Positions 1 to 6,698 are shown, counted from the first letter of the stretch. The stretch: DNA of 8,906 bases from Parachlamydiaceae bacterium (GCA_013698165.1 JACCVN010000538.1:1-8906); one strand, 5' to 3'. The notes: generated by a model from the sequence alone, not told the origin. Translations and numbers: made by a program.

Positions 1-2
1 AC

Positions 3-46
3 GATCTGAAGTGACCAAATATTATAATATGGGCTCACTTTCGATC
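3..46. repeat. Imperfect inverted repeat (long hairpin)
   Basis: GATC at 3-6 and at 43-46, AAGTGA (9-14) with TCACTT (35-40), and CC (15-16) with GG (32-33) form a broken stem. It encloses a perfect 12-bp palindrome, ATATTATAATAT (19-30). No T tract follows at once, so it is not a classical terminator. It could be the tail of a gene to the left of the window or an element end. Confidence 0.45.
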
Positions 47-76
47 TTTCAGCCCCGTGCTTAGGTGCTGTCGAAA
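39..76. repeat. Second inverted repeat, CAGC-CC/GG-GCTG hairpin
   Basis: CAGC (50-53) pairs with GCTG (67-70) and CC (55-56) with GG (64-65), across one C/T mismatch and a loop of GTGCTTA. Outside it, TTTCGA (39-44) can pair with TCGAAA (71-76), leaving 45-49 bulged. TTTCGA overlaps the right arm of the hairpin at 3-46, so the two cannot both form completely. The shape, a GC stem around a CTTAGG-like loop, resembles the end hairpins of IS200/IS605-type elements. That likeness is only suggestive because no transposase is visible. Confidence 0.4.
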
Positions 77-179
77 TGTTGAAAAACAATAAGATTCCAG
101 TATAACTCCGCACTTGCACTTGCAATAGTTGCGCAAACTTGATGTATTTGCTTGCGATTTTTTAAAAATAGACACTGAT

Positions 180-208
180 TTGAGTGTAATAAAATTGTAT
201 TTTACTAA
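180..208 (+). promoter_or_regulatory. Possible sigma70-type promoter of the coiled-coil gene
   Basis: TTGAGT (180-185) is separated by 17 bp from TACTAA (203-208), in a very AT-rich stretch ending about 25 bp before the start codon. The -35 is good and the -10 is poor. AAAGG at 225-229 then gives a Shine-Dalgarno site 5 bases before the ATG at 235. The rest of 77-234 holds no gene that I can see. Confidence 0.35.
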
Positions 209-234
209 TTTTTTAACCTATATAAAAGGTAAAC

Positions 235-1260
235 ATGGAATCAACATTAAATTGTAACCCTTTAATCAATGACCTAAATGCATTTTCAGTCTTATACAAA
301 TCTATGAGAAACTTGACTCTCGATCAATGTTTTGACCACGACAAGATGGTTTTTGTGCCATTCGACGCAAAAAAAAATTTTCAGTCGGACAATGACGCTA
401 ATGATTATTACATTTTTTTAAAAAATGAAGAATTAGAGAAAATAACTAACTTATTTACTAAAACGATAAATGACGCTTGCTGCGAGCATCTTGAAGGTAA
501 ACTTAATGTGAGCTTATTTCACTTATTTCTTGACCGTATTGAAGCTAGCATGCCTGATGTAAAAGACAGCCTTGAAAACCTTGCCAACAAAGCTCCTGCG
601 TTAACTGGTAAGGTTAACAAATTCATACTACATCATAAAGAAGCGCTGCGAAGCGCAAACACGAACATCACTGACTACAACTGCATATTTTCCAGCCAAT
701 CAAAAAATGAGTTGAATCAAGTGTTAACATTAGAATCTAAATGTAATGCATTAAATTTATCATTGAAGGAAATGAATAAGTCAATTGGTATGTTGGATGC
801 AGAAGTGACATTATTTAAATCAATGAATGATATCGCTGAGGAAAAAGTTAAAACGCTTCAAAAGGAAATTGCAAATAATTGTTATGCCAGTAAAATTATT
901 AACTCGACACTAGTTTTATCACGAACATCAGCTTTAGAAATTCTCCACTTAGTAGATAAAGGTTTAAATGTTCCCGATGAAGAAATCATTGAGCATTTAG
1001 AAGAAACTGCCAAAATTCGAGGAAATCAATACAAATTAAATGGGGTTGAGGGGTCTTTGCAGGATTTAATCTTTGATATCAAAGCCTGTTTAAACCATGC
1101 TATGAGCTATGAACAAATGACGAATAACATAAAAAAGCTACCCGAAAATCTAGCAGTAATTCGAAATCGTCTGGAAGAGCTCAACAAGCAAATCATGCAG
1201 AAAGAAACTGAAAAAAAAGCCATTCAGGAAGAAATCAAGATTTTGAAATTAAAAGTTTAA
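235..1260 (+). CDS. Coiled-coil protein of unknown family, candidate effector
   Basis: I do not recognise this 341-residue protein. It has no signal peptide and no membrane segment. Residues 1-150 look globular and are mixed in composition, with a cysteine pair at 82-83. Residues about 157-213 and 296-339 are rich in Leu, Lys, Glu and Asn with heptad-like spacing, so two coiled coils are likely; between them lies a helical stretch with acidic VPDEE (247-251). The C-terminus is charged (Glu/Lys-rich) and ends in KLKV, a composition seen in type IV effectors of Legionella, but that alone proves nothing. The start is set by AAAGG 5 bases upstream. The gene has A9 at 369-377 and A8 at 1211-1218, possible slippage tracts. 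It stands alone, flanked by repeat-rich intergenic DNA, and seems to have its own promoter. A structural or host-directed role is inference. Confidence 0.75.
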   Translation: MESTLNCNPLINDLNAFSVLYKSMRNLTLDQCFDHDKMVFVPFDAKKNFQSDNDANDYYIFLKNEELEKITNLFTKTINDACCEHLEGKLNVSLFHLFLDRIEASMPDVKDSLENLANKAPALTGKVNKFILHHKEALRSANTNITDYNCIFSSQSKNELNQVLTLESKCNALNLSLKEMNKSIGMLDAEVTLFKSMNDIAEEKVKTLQKEIANNCYASKIINSTLVLSRTSALEILHLVDKGLNVPDEEIIEHLEETAKIRGNQYKLNGVEGSLQDLIFDIKACLNHAMSYEQMTNNIKKLPENLAVIRNRLEELNKQIMQKETEKKAIQEEIKILKLKV

Positions 1261-1300
1261 CCAGGAAAACATTAATTTAGAGAGCTGACGTTCTCATAGG

Positions 1301-1338
1301 GGCTGTTGTAAGAACCCGCTCGCACTTTTGCAACTGCC
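1301..1338. repeat. Imperfect inverted repeat, possible IS or MITE scar
   Basis: GGCTGTTGTAAGA (1301-1313) matches the reverse complement of 1326-1338 (GGCAGTTGCAAAA) at 10 of 13 positions. The arms are only 12 bp apart. Terminal repeats starting GGCTGTTGCAAAA are reminiscent of IS5-like element ends, so this could be two element ends left side by side after a deletion. It lies 40 bp after the stop codon of the coiled-coil gene. Confidence 0.35.
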
Positions 1339-1345
1339 TCGCTTA

Positions 1346-1381
1346 ATATTCTGCCCTAAGGGCAGGATATATTGCCCTTAG
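1346..1381 (+). other. Two mutually exclusive hairpins
   Basis: Stem A runs from ATATTCTGCCC (1346-1356) to GGGCAGGATAT (1360-1370): 11 pairs including one G-T, with loop TAA. Stem B pairs CTAAGGGCA (1356-1364) with TGCCCTTAG (1373-1381): 9 perfect pairs with an 8-base loop. They share 1356-1364, so only one can form at a time. No T tract follows either. It may end transcription of the upstream gene weakly, act as a leader switch for the glycosyltransferase remnant, or be a repeat remnant. Confidence 0.45.
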
Positions 1382-1405
1382 CTTAATCTGAGATTATTTC
1401 GGATA

Positions 1406-1414
1406 TGACATAAT
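1406..1414 (+). promoter_or_regulatory. Possible extended -10 promoter
   Basis: TGACATAAT has the TGn extension followed by a five-of-six -10 hexamer (1409-1414), about 70 bp before the glycosyltransferase remnant. No good -35 lies at 17 bp. No Shine-Dalgarno site is visible before the GTG at 1484. The remainder of 1382-1483 shows nothing else. Confidence 0.3.
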
Positions 1415-1483
1415 GATCGTGCATTATTTTCTTGCGCTTAAAACCTTTGAGATTCGATAAGTGGCTTTAACCAATGCTTAACG

Positions 1484-2205
1484 GTGCTTATGGTCTGCAA
1501 AAAAATCGATTGTATCTTACCGGGGAGAAGCCAATACCATGCATTACATCATTTTACACTAAAAATCTCTGAAGCTTTGAAAAGGGCTGGTCATAAAGTT
1601 CGTCTTTTGTCTGTGGAAGAATGTGTTTCGTCATGTAGCCAGGAACCTCCTGATATGACAGTAGGCTTTAATGGCGCTCCGCAAGTGGTCAAGGACTTGT
1701 TCCTTTGCGACGTTATAGAAGTCCCTCATACAGCTCTTCTTGTGGATCCTCCATATTACTATTTAGAACTTTTGGAAAGCCCATTTATAAACCTTTTCTG
1801 TGACGATGAAACAAATATTAATGTGTTAAAATCGTTTGGATATTCTAATGCATCATTTCTCACACAAGGCGTCGAACCGGAATTAATTGAAGAATCCGCA
1901 ATTGAAAAAGAGTATGACACCGTATTTTTTGCCAGCTATTTTAAGGGTGTAATGAAAGAGTTCTTAACGCACTTGCATGTAATGCGCTACCTATCACCAA
2001 TGCAAACCCTTACTTTTATGAACATTTTCAGGACTCAAAACAGCTTCTCATGTATACGTCTGATGAATTGCACTTACTTGAGGAAAAAATTTTTCACTAT
2101 TTAGATAACAGCAAATTGCGTAATGAACTTGTTCAAAACGGTAAAAATCAGGTTTCATTACATCATACTTGGGATGTGCGTATAAGAAATCTATTCCAGG
2201 AATGA
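1484..2205 (+). pseudogene. GT-B/CgeB-like glycosyltransferase, internally deleted and frameshifted
   Basis: The intact relative would transfer a sugar from an activated donor to surface or host glycans. The first part (codons 1-155 from GTG 1484, or ATG 1490) looks like the N-domain of a GT-B enzyme. It has ILPGRSQYHALHHFT near the start, a helix reading EALKRAGHKV, then GFNGA, PHTALLVDPP and SPFINLFCDD. After FFASYFKG, near 1935-1948, the family-like sequence moves to another frame: GCNERVLNALACNALPITN, then YFYEHF, LLMYTSDELHLLEEKI, NELVQNGKNQV and HHTWDVRIRNLF, ending at TGA 2203-2205. This tail fits the Glyco_trans_1_2 (CgeB-type) domain, with its RV.NAL.C.ALP and HTW..R motifs. In the original frame translation runs into unrelated residues and stops at 2104. 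About 240 family-like residues remain, well short of a usual GT-B enzyme, so a central deletion that also shifted the frame is the simplest reading. A sequencing error alone would not explain the missing middle. Confidence 0.75.
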
Positions 2206-2273
2206 AATAGTTATTGTACGACCAACCCTATTAAGGTTAAAGGCGGCTGGTGATGAAGTTGGTTTTCCAGAGA

Positions 2274-2302
2274 TTGACTAATTATTTTATTTTCCTTATG
2301 CT
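2274..2302 (+). promoter_or_regulatory. Predicted promoter of the ankyrin-like gene
   Basis: TTGACT (2274-2279), a 17-bp spacer and TATGCT (2297-2302) fit a sigma70-type promoter, with transcription starting near 2309. GGTGA at 2340-2344 is a modest ribosome binding site before ATG 2348. The rest of 2206-2347 is non-coding; ACCAAC (2221-2226) and GTTGGT (2258-2263) could form a weak long-loop stem. Confidence 0.5.
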
Positions 2303-2347
2303 TTTTGTTCCTTTGCTAATACCTTTTAACTCTTTATACGGTGACAT

Positions 2348-3253
2348 ATGAATCCCTTCCACGAATTGGCTCCTTCTACTTACAGTCCAGGTGATTTTAA
2401 CAGTTATAAAAATCAATACGATGGATTTTTCCCTAAAATCCTCAAACGTGAAGATACCATTAATTCAATGGAACAACAATATTCCAATCTAATAGAGGAT
2501 GGGATTTTTTTTGATTTAAAAAACCTTCTCGATTTTCTTCCCAACTTCACAAAAAATTTTCGAGAGTTGTTTGATTTTCAACTTGATGAAAAAGAGCGTT
2601 GGAAACTTGTCAATACCTCCTTATGCAATAAATATTTCTCCATGTCTAAATTGATGAGCTTTTCTGAAGAGGAAAACATTCGAATGAATTTGCATACAAG
2701 ACCCATCAACTACGTCGTTTTTGCAGGAGACTACGATTTATTAGTAAAAATGGCTAATTTTCTACATACATCAGCATTTGAAAGTCGACTTGAGAACGGA
2801 TATAATCTATTGCACTGCTTAATGGATGGTCAGTGGCAAAATATTGATAATATCGAAAGTTGTGCGAGTTTTTTATTAAATAAAAATAAAAAGATGTTAT
2901 CAGAAAGAGATCGCAAGGGGTTAACCCCCCTCGATTTAGGTATAGATATCCTATCTAAACTAAATGAAGATAAAAGGGTTCTTTACAATGATCTACAGCT
3001 TATCAATCATGCGATCATTCGTATAAATTATTATTCAAGGGAAAATTTCAGTACTCCTCAATCATCAATCAACAATCTTCTTTTAACACAGGGAAATATA
3101 AATACTCAGTTGACCAATATTCAAGTTCAAATTGATGGCCTGGCAACAATCCTAAATTTCTTAGAACAGACTAAAAGGAATCTCGCTAAAGAGGAAAAGC
3201 AAATAAGCTCACCTACAGACAAAATCACCAATCCACTTTCCAAAACATTTTAA
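2348..3253 (+). CDS. Ankyrin-like repeat protein with C-terminal coiled coil
   Basis: This 301-residue protein has no signal peptide or membrane segment. Ankyrin-like units can be read from about residue 116: RPINYVVFAGDYDLLVKMANFL (an Ank helix pair), then ENGYNLLHCLMDGQ...ESCASFLLNKNKKML (149-184), then RDRKGLTPLDLGID (188-201), which carries the classic D.kG.TPLdlA-like consensus. The N-terminal 110 residues are unassigned and mostly helical. Residues 248-286 look like a coiled coil, and the tail (KEEKQ, then a Ser/Thr-rich end) resembles type IV secretion signals in composition only. Ankyrin proteins bind partner proteins; in protist-infecting bacteria they are often secreted effectors, which is inferred here. 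The gene has its own predicted promoter. Its TAA (3251-3253) overlaps the stop of the convergent histidine kinase gene. The repeat count is uncertain because the units are divergent. Confidence 0.75.
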   Translation: MNPFHELAPSTYSPGDFNSYKNQYDGFFPKILKREDTINSMEQQYSNLIEDGIFFDLKNLLDFLPNFTKNFRELFDFQLDEKERWKLVNTSLCNKYFSMSKLMSFSEEENIRMNLHTRPINYVVFAGDYDLLVKMANFLHTSAFESRLENGYNLLHCLMDGQWQNIDNIESCASFLLNKNKKMLSERDRKGLTPLDLGIDILSKLNEDKRVLYNDLQLINHAIIRINYYSRENFSTPQSSINNLLLTQGNINTQLTNIQVQIDGLATILNFLEQTKRNLAKEEKQISSPTDKITNPLSKTF

Positions 3254-5268
3254 AAGGCATTATTTTCTTCTGGAGCCTCATATTCTTTATCATAGGGCCC
3301 TTTTAAAGGCAATGTGACGATAAAATCCGTAAATCCATTCTCCATAGTCTCAAAGACTATGGAGCCTTTATGTTCATCGACGACGATAGAGCGAGACAAG
3401 GACAAGCCCAAACCCGCGCCTTCCCCGGTCGGTTTGGTTGTAAAGAAAGGAGAAAAGATGCGGCTTTGGATAATTTCAGGGATTCCAATGCCATTGTCGC
3501 GTATGTGAATTTCAATCATTTTATCAACGATTTGGGTCTTTACCCATAGGGCTGGAGAATACCCTGGCTGCTCTTTTTTTATCTTTTGTTGGACAGCATA
3601 GAAAGCATTATTTAAAAGATTAATGAAAACACGACTAATTTCATCTCCCAAAATCGTCAACTTTGGAATGGATGGATCAAGTTCTTTGTGAATGGCAAGA
3701 TTAAAGGAAGAGTTTTGATTTTTGAATCCATGAAAAGAAAGATCGGTCGCCTCACTAAGCAATTCATTAATGTTATACGACCCTATTTTCCCAGCTTCGC
3801 TGCGGGAATGCGAAAGCATCCTAGTAACGATATTGTTGATGCGTATCCCCTGTTCGTTAATCATTTTCAAATTGTCTTTTAAGGTCTCCATATTTTCAGC
3901 AAGTTCAGCGTAAGCATCTGAGGACAAGAAGGTTTTAGCTTGTTCGACAACAGAAGTAAAATAAGGCATCAAATCTAAGGACAAGATCGCAAAATTATCT
4001 ATAAAATTTAAAGGGTTTTTAATCTCGTGAGCGACACCAGCAGTCAATGCACCTAAAGAGGCAAGCTTCTCTTGCGTAACTAGGCGTGCTTGGGTGCTTT
4101 TCAACTCATTGTTTGTCTCTTGGAGTGATTTATAATAATCGCGCAAAACAGAGATCATCGACTGGAAGGAAGATGCCAAAGCGCCGATCTCATCTTTAGA
4201 TTCTAAAAGATTGTTTTCTATAGAGACATTGAAGTTTTTCTCTCTCAAACCTATCGTTGTCTTAACTAAGGTCTCGAGTGGGCGTGTAATAGAATATGAT
4301 AACCCAAGAGCAATAAACATGAGCCCAAGAGTGGCAATTGCTCCAATGATTGCATTGGCATACTTTAACTTTGCAATCCCCTCGAAAATTTCAGAGCGCG
4401 ATACCATAGTAAGCAAAGAAAAATTCATTTTTGGCATTGATTGCCAAACTGCGATAGCTTCCTTATTACGGTAGTCATTGAATTCCACATAGCTTTCAGG
4501 TCTCTCAGTTAATTTTGTATGAAGCACTGTTCTAAGTACAGATAGTTTGTCAAACCGAAGGGGAGATAAAACGAGTAAACTTCCGTCTACTTTTTTTTCT
4601 ACTAATATTGACTCACCGCTCTTACCCAAACCAATTGTCTGTTGAACAATCCAGTAAAATGGCAGCAAAGAAACTTCAAAAATAATATTCCCATAGATTT
4701 TCTCAGTGTCATCATAAATGGGGGCCTTAACTAAAAAGTCGTAATAACTATCTTTCTGCGTATTGAAGAACACCGATGTATAAGATATCCCAAATTGGGT
4801 TTTGGATGGAATCCAAGCTTGATCATATGGCAATGGCTTATCCAGATATTTCCATGCCTGCCCCGTATCACTGGCATAGATGATGTGTCCATTCAAGTCT
4901 TCCAGATAGATGTCGTCAAATTTAGAAGTCCTATGAATGACCTGTAACACACCATTTAAAGAGTTTCTGGCAGACTGGTAATTTAACGAACTGCGGTCAT
5001 GAATGTTATTCGATAGTTTAGTGAAATTATTTAGCAATGTTGAATCAGTTTGAAGGGCTTTTATCTTTTGATCGATATCATTGATCATTTGAGCGATCTT
5101 ATCAACTTTGGTTTCATTAATGACTTTCAGTTGGTCCACTTGCATTTGAAAAATAATGTTTCGCGCCGTATAAAAGCTCACAACACTTACGATAATCAAA
5201 GGCAGCAAGGATGCTAAGAGCAAAGCCAAAAGCAATTTTCCGCGAATCGTATATAACCAATTCAACAT
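3250..5268 (-). CDS. Membrane sensor histidine kinase (Cache-like sensor, HAMP, HisKA, HATPase)
   Basis: It senses a periplasmic signal and autophosphorylates a histidine for transfer to a response regulator. Numbering is from the upstream ATG (5274). A first membrane helix lies at 13-35. A periplasmic domain at about 40-300 resembles a double Cache sensor (DDIYLEDLNGHIIYAS, then APIYDD..KIYGNIIFEVSL). A second helix lies at 305-327, then HAMP (SITRPLETL onward) and a short coiled coil. The H box is GVAHEIKNPLNFI with phospho-acceptor His416. The ATPase has an N box (NLLNNAFYAV, 552-561), G1 (DNGIGIP, 593-599), an F box (FFTTKP, 610-615) and G2 (GEGAGLGLSLS, 617-627), so it looks fully active. 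I chose ATG 5268: the AAGGA site touches the ATG at 5274 but sits 5 bases from this one, giving 672 residues. It is downstream of, and probably co-translated with, the binding-protein gene. No receiver domain or response regulator gene lies in the window. The ligand is unknown. Confidence 0.92.
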   Translation of the reverse strand: MLNWLYTIRGKLLLALLLASLLPLIIVSVVSFYTARNIIFQMQVDQLKVINETKVDKIAQMINDIDQKIKALQTDSTLLNNFTKLSNNIHDRSSLNYQSARNSLNGVLQVIHRTSKFDDIYLEDLNGHIIYASDTGQAWKYLDKPLPYDQAWIPSKTQFGISYTSVFFNTQKDSYYDFLVKAPIYDDTEKIYGNIIFEVSLLPFYWIVQQTIGLGKSGESILVEKKVDGSLLVLSPLRFDKLSVLRTVLHTKLTERPESYVEFNDYRNKEAIAVWQSMPKMNFSLLTMVSRSEIFEGIAKLKYANAIIGAIATLGLMFIALGLSYSITRPLETLVKTTIGLREKNFNVSIENNLLESKDEIGALASSFQSMISVLRDYYKSLQETNNELKSTQARLVTQEKLASLGALTAGVAHEIKNPLNFIDNFAILSLDLMPYFTSVVEQAKTFLSSDAYAELAENMETLKDNLKMINEQGIRINNIVTRMLSHSRSEAGKIGSYNINELLSEATDLSFHGFKNQNSSFNLAIHKELDPSIPKLTILGDEISRVFINLLNNAFYAVQQKIKKEQPGYSPALWVKTQIVDKMIEIHIRDNGIGIPEIIQSRIFSPFFTTKPTGEGAGLGLSLSRSIVVDEHKGSIVFETMENGFTDFIVTLPLKGPYDKEYEAPEENNAF

Positions 5269-5273
5269 CTGCA

Positions 5274-5279
5274 TCCTTA
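5274..5279 (-). promoter_or_regulatory. Ribosome binding site overlapping the upstream stop codon
   Basis: On the minus strand TAAGGA contains the TAA stop of the binding-protein gene (5279-5277) and the AAGGA Shine-Dalgarno site (5278-5274). AAGGA overlaps the first possible kinase ATG (5274-5272), which is too close to be used, and is 5 bases from the second ATG (5268-5266). This decides the kinase start and points to translational coupling. Confidence 0.7.
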
Positions 5280-6434
5280 TTTATCGATATTGCGAGCCCT
5301 GAGACCTTGACCATTCTTGAATATATAAAGATTTGGGTAGATGCCTCTACTTGCCCCCGACGGCAAGATAGTAATCATCCCTGAAACCCCTTCAAAGTTT
5401 GTAACACCTAGCAGTTCATCCCGTAAGTTGTCGAGAAAATCACCTTCTTTGTGGTGAGCACTCTTGATGGCATTAAACAGGATTGTTGCCGCATCATACG
5501 CCTGTAGAGCTGTCCATTGAAGAAAAGGCCTTTTTTTATATGTTTTTTCATAATTGTTAATGAATTCATCTGCCTTAACTCTATTCCCATCTAATGAAGT
5601 AAAATGGGCAAAATAAGTCCCTTCCATTATTCCTAGAGATTCATTTAAACCTTCAAACGCTAAATTGACTGTATAAAAGGGCGCGGTAATCCCCATCTCT
5701 CTTGCTTGTTTCATAGCTATAGCTATTTCCTTATATCCAAAGAAAGCATAGGAATCAACATTGTGTTCCTTGCCCCACTCAAGAAAAGGTTTAAAATCAG
5801 CTGTTCCCGCTTTGTATTCAAATAACTTCACCTTATTCTCATTACTAAGCAAAATTGCAACCAGCGTTTTAGCCACTGTAGGCATAAATTCATCGCTTCC
5901 AAAATAAATCACAGCGGTATTTTTCTTGCCCTGATCGATAATCGCATTAGCATGAATACCTGCGAGGCCTTCGGTTTCCTTGCCAATCAAAAATACATTG
6001 TGATTAAGTTGCGAAAGTTTTCCATCATTATCGATTGGATCGATAATGATGACCGAGTCATTTAAAGCCTTGCCAGCAATCGCAGTGACTCCAGAGTACG
6101 TCGTCACAAAGATAGCAACAGGTTTATGCTTAGCTATCAACTCATTGTAAGCTTTAACGGTTAGCTCTTCTTGATATTTGTCATCTGCGATTGTCAACTT
6201 AATTGTAGGGTCCGTGGCGCTCTTATGAGTTTCATATTCTTCAAGAGCAAGCTTTACAGCATTGAGGTTATCTTTTCCGAGTATGTTTGCAGAGCCTGTC
6301 AGGGGACCGATCCATCCCACAGTGACTGAATTCATCGAAGGAGTTTTTCTACCCTCTTCATCAGAACCGCTGCAGCCAGTTGCTGCTGCCCACAAGAGGC
6401 TAACGAGTGCAATATTGAGAAAGAATTTACTCAT
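5277..6434 (-). CDS. Periplasmic substrate-binding lipoprotein, LivJ/type I fold
   Basis: It probably captures a small ligand outside the inner membrane. Proteins of this fold bind branched-chain amino acids, amides or urea. Residues 1-20 form a lipoprotein signal ending in AAATG before Cys21, which is followed by Ser, so an outer-membrane or periplasm-facing lipid anchor is likely. The mature protein starts its fold with VTVGWIGPLTGSANILGKDNLNAVKLALEEY (38-67), the typical start of the LivJ family. It continues with a lobe carrying KPVAIFVTTYSGVTAIAGKAL, then FLIGKETEG, TAVIYFGSDEF and a C-terminal WTALQAYDAATILFNAI. Its 385 residues are normal for the family. AGGAG 8 bases upstream supports ATG 6434. 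It is the first gene of a two-gene operon with the kinase. No permease or ATPase gene accompanies it, so a sensor-partner role (as LuxP serves LuxQ) is more likely than import. The exact ligand cannot be read from the sequence. Confidence 0.9.
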   Translation of the reverse strand: MSKFFLNIALVSLLWAAATGCSGSDEEGRKTPSMNSVTVGWIGPLTGSANILGKDNLNAVKLALEEYETHKSATDPTIKLTIADDKYQEELTVKAYNELIAKHKPVAIFVTTYSGVTAIAGKALNDSVIIIDPIDNDGKLSQLNHNVFLIGKETEGLAGIHANAIIDQGKKNTAVIYFGSDEFMPTVAKTLVAILLSNENKVKLFEYKAGTADFKPFLEWGKEHNVDSYAFFGYKEIAIAMKQAREMGITAPFYTVNLAFEGLNESLGIMEGTYFAHFTSLDGNRVKADEFINNYEKTYKKRPFLQWTALQAYDAATILFNAIKSAHHKEGDFLDNLRDELLGVTNFEGVSGMITILPSGASRGIYPNLYIFKNGQGLRARNIDK

Positions 6435-6448
6435 AGATAAGCTCCTAA

Positions 6449-6477
6449 ATGATCATACTTATCTATTGATATGTCAA
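6449..6477 (-). promoter_or_regulatory. Predicted promoter of the lipoprotein-kinase operon
   Basis: On the minus strand a perfect TTGACA (6477-6472) is followed after 17 bp by GATCAT (6454-6449). The better -10 match, TATGAT (6457-6452), lies at only 14 bp. ATGATCAT is a palindrome that overlaps both choices and could also be a small operator. Confidence 0.4.
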
Positions 6478-6507
6478 ATTTAATGAAAAAGCAAGAGATA
6501 GAATCAG

Positions 6508-6557
6508 AAGCATCAAGGCATTCACATCAGGCTTAAATCATTGTAAGCCTGATGCTT
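6508..6557. other. Strong hairpin with an alternative pairing
   Basis: CATCAGGCTTA (6525-6535) and TAAGCCTGATG (6544-6554) form 11 perfect pairs around an 8-base loop. AAGCATCA plus GGC (6508-6519, one bulged A) can instead pair with GCCTGATGCTT (6547-6557), so the right arm has two possible partners. Neither strand has an immediate T tract. On the minus strand it lies after the DUF1857-like gene and before the operon promoter, so it may separate these units. The stretch 6558-6629 shows nothing recognisable. Confidence 0.55.
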
Positions 6558-6629
6558 ATAGAGCATGGGAAAAAAAGTGCAAAAGTACTTTGGGGCGACA
6601 ATGAAATTAACAAAGATAATTAATATTTG

Positions 6630-6650
6630 TTCAGTTTAATATGCACTGAA
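6630..6650. other. Small inverted repeat after the DUF1857-like gene
   Basis: TTCAGT (6630-6635) and ACTGAA (6645-6650) form a 6-bp stem with a 9-base loop, about 50 bp past the stop codon of the minus-strand gene. It is AT-rich on both sides but has no clean T run, so at best it is a weak terminator. Confidence 0.2.
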
Positions 6651-6698
6651 TCAACATATCCACTTTTTATAAAAGAAATCATGTTTTCAAATGTGAGT

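Noticed and set aside
1342..1350. CTTAATATT, matching one half of the Legionella PmrA box; a similar TTAATATT lies near 7364
   Set aside because: The box needs a tandem pair at fixed spacing, and each site here is single in AT-rich DNA, so chance is the better explanation.
2221..2263. Possible terminator stem ACCAAC/GTTGGT after the glycosyltransferase remnant
   Set aside because: Six pairs with a loop of about 31 bases is too weak to call, although TTTT follows.
3314..4474. Plus-strand open frames of 64-87 codons inside the kinase gene
   Set aside because: They lie antisense to well-conserved kinase domains, have no ribosome binding sites and resemble nothing; they are shadows.
4591..4598. 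A8 tract in the kinase gene as a phase-variation switch
   Set aside because: Runs of seven to eight A are common in DNA this AT-rich, and the frame is intact on both sides.
5117..5590. Minus-strand open frames of about 60 codons in other frames of the kinase and lipoprotein genes
   Set aside because: They overlap coding sequence with clear domains in the true frame and carry no start signals.
6601..6639. Tiny open frame starting ATG 6601 (12 codons)
   Set aside because: It has only a weak upstream purine stretch, no family likeness, and sits in non-coding AT-rich DNA.
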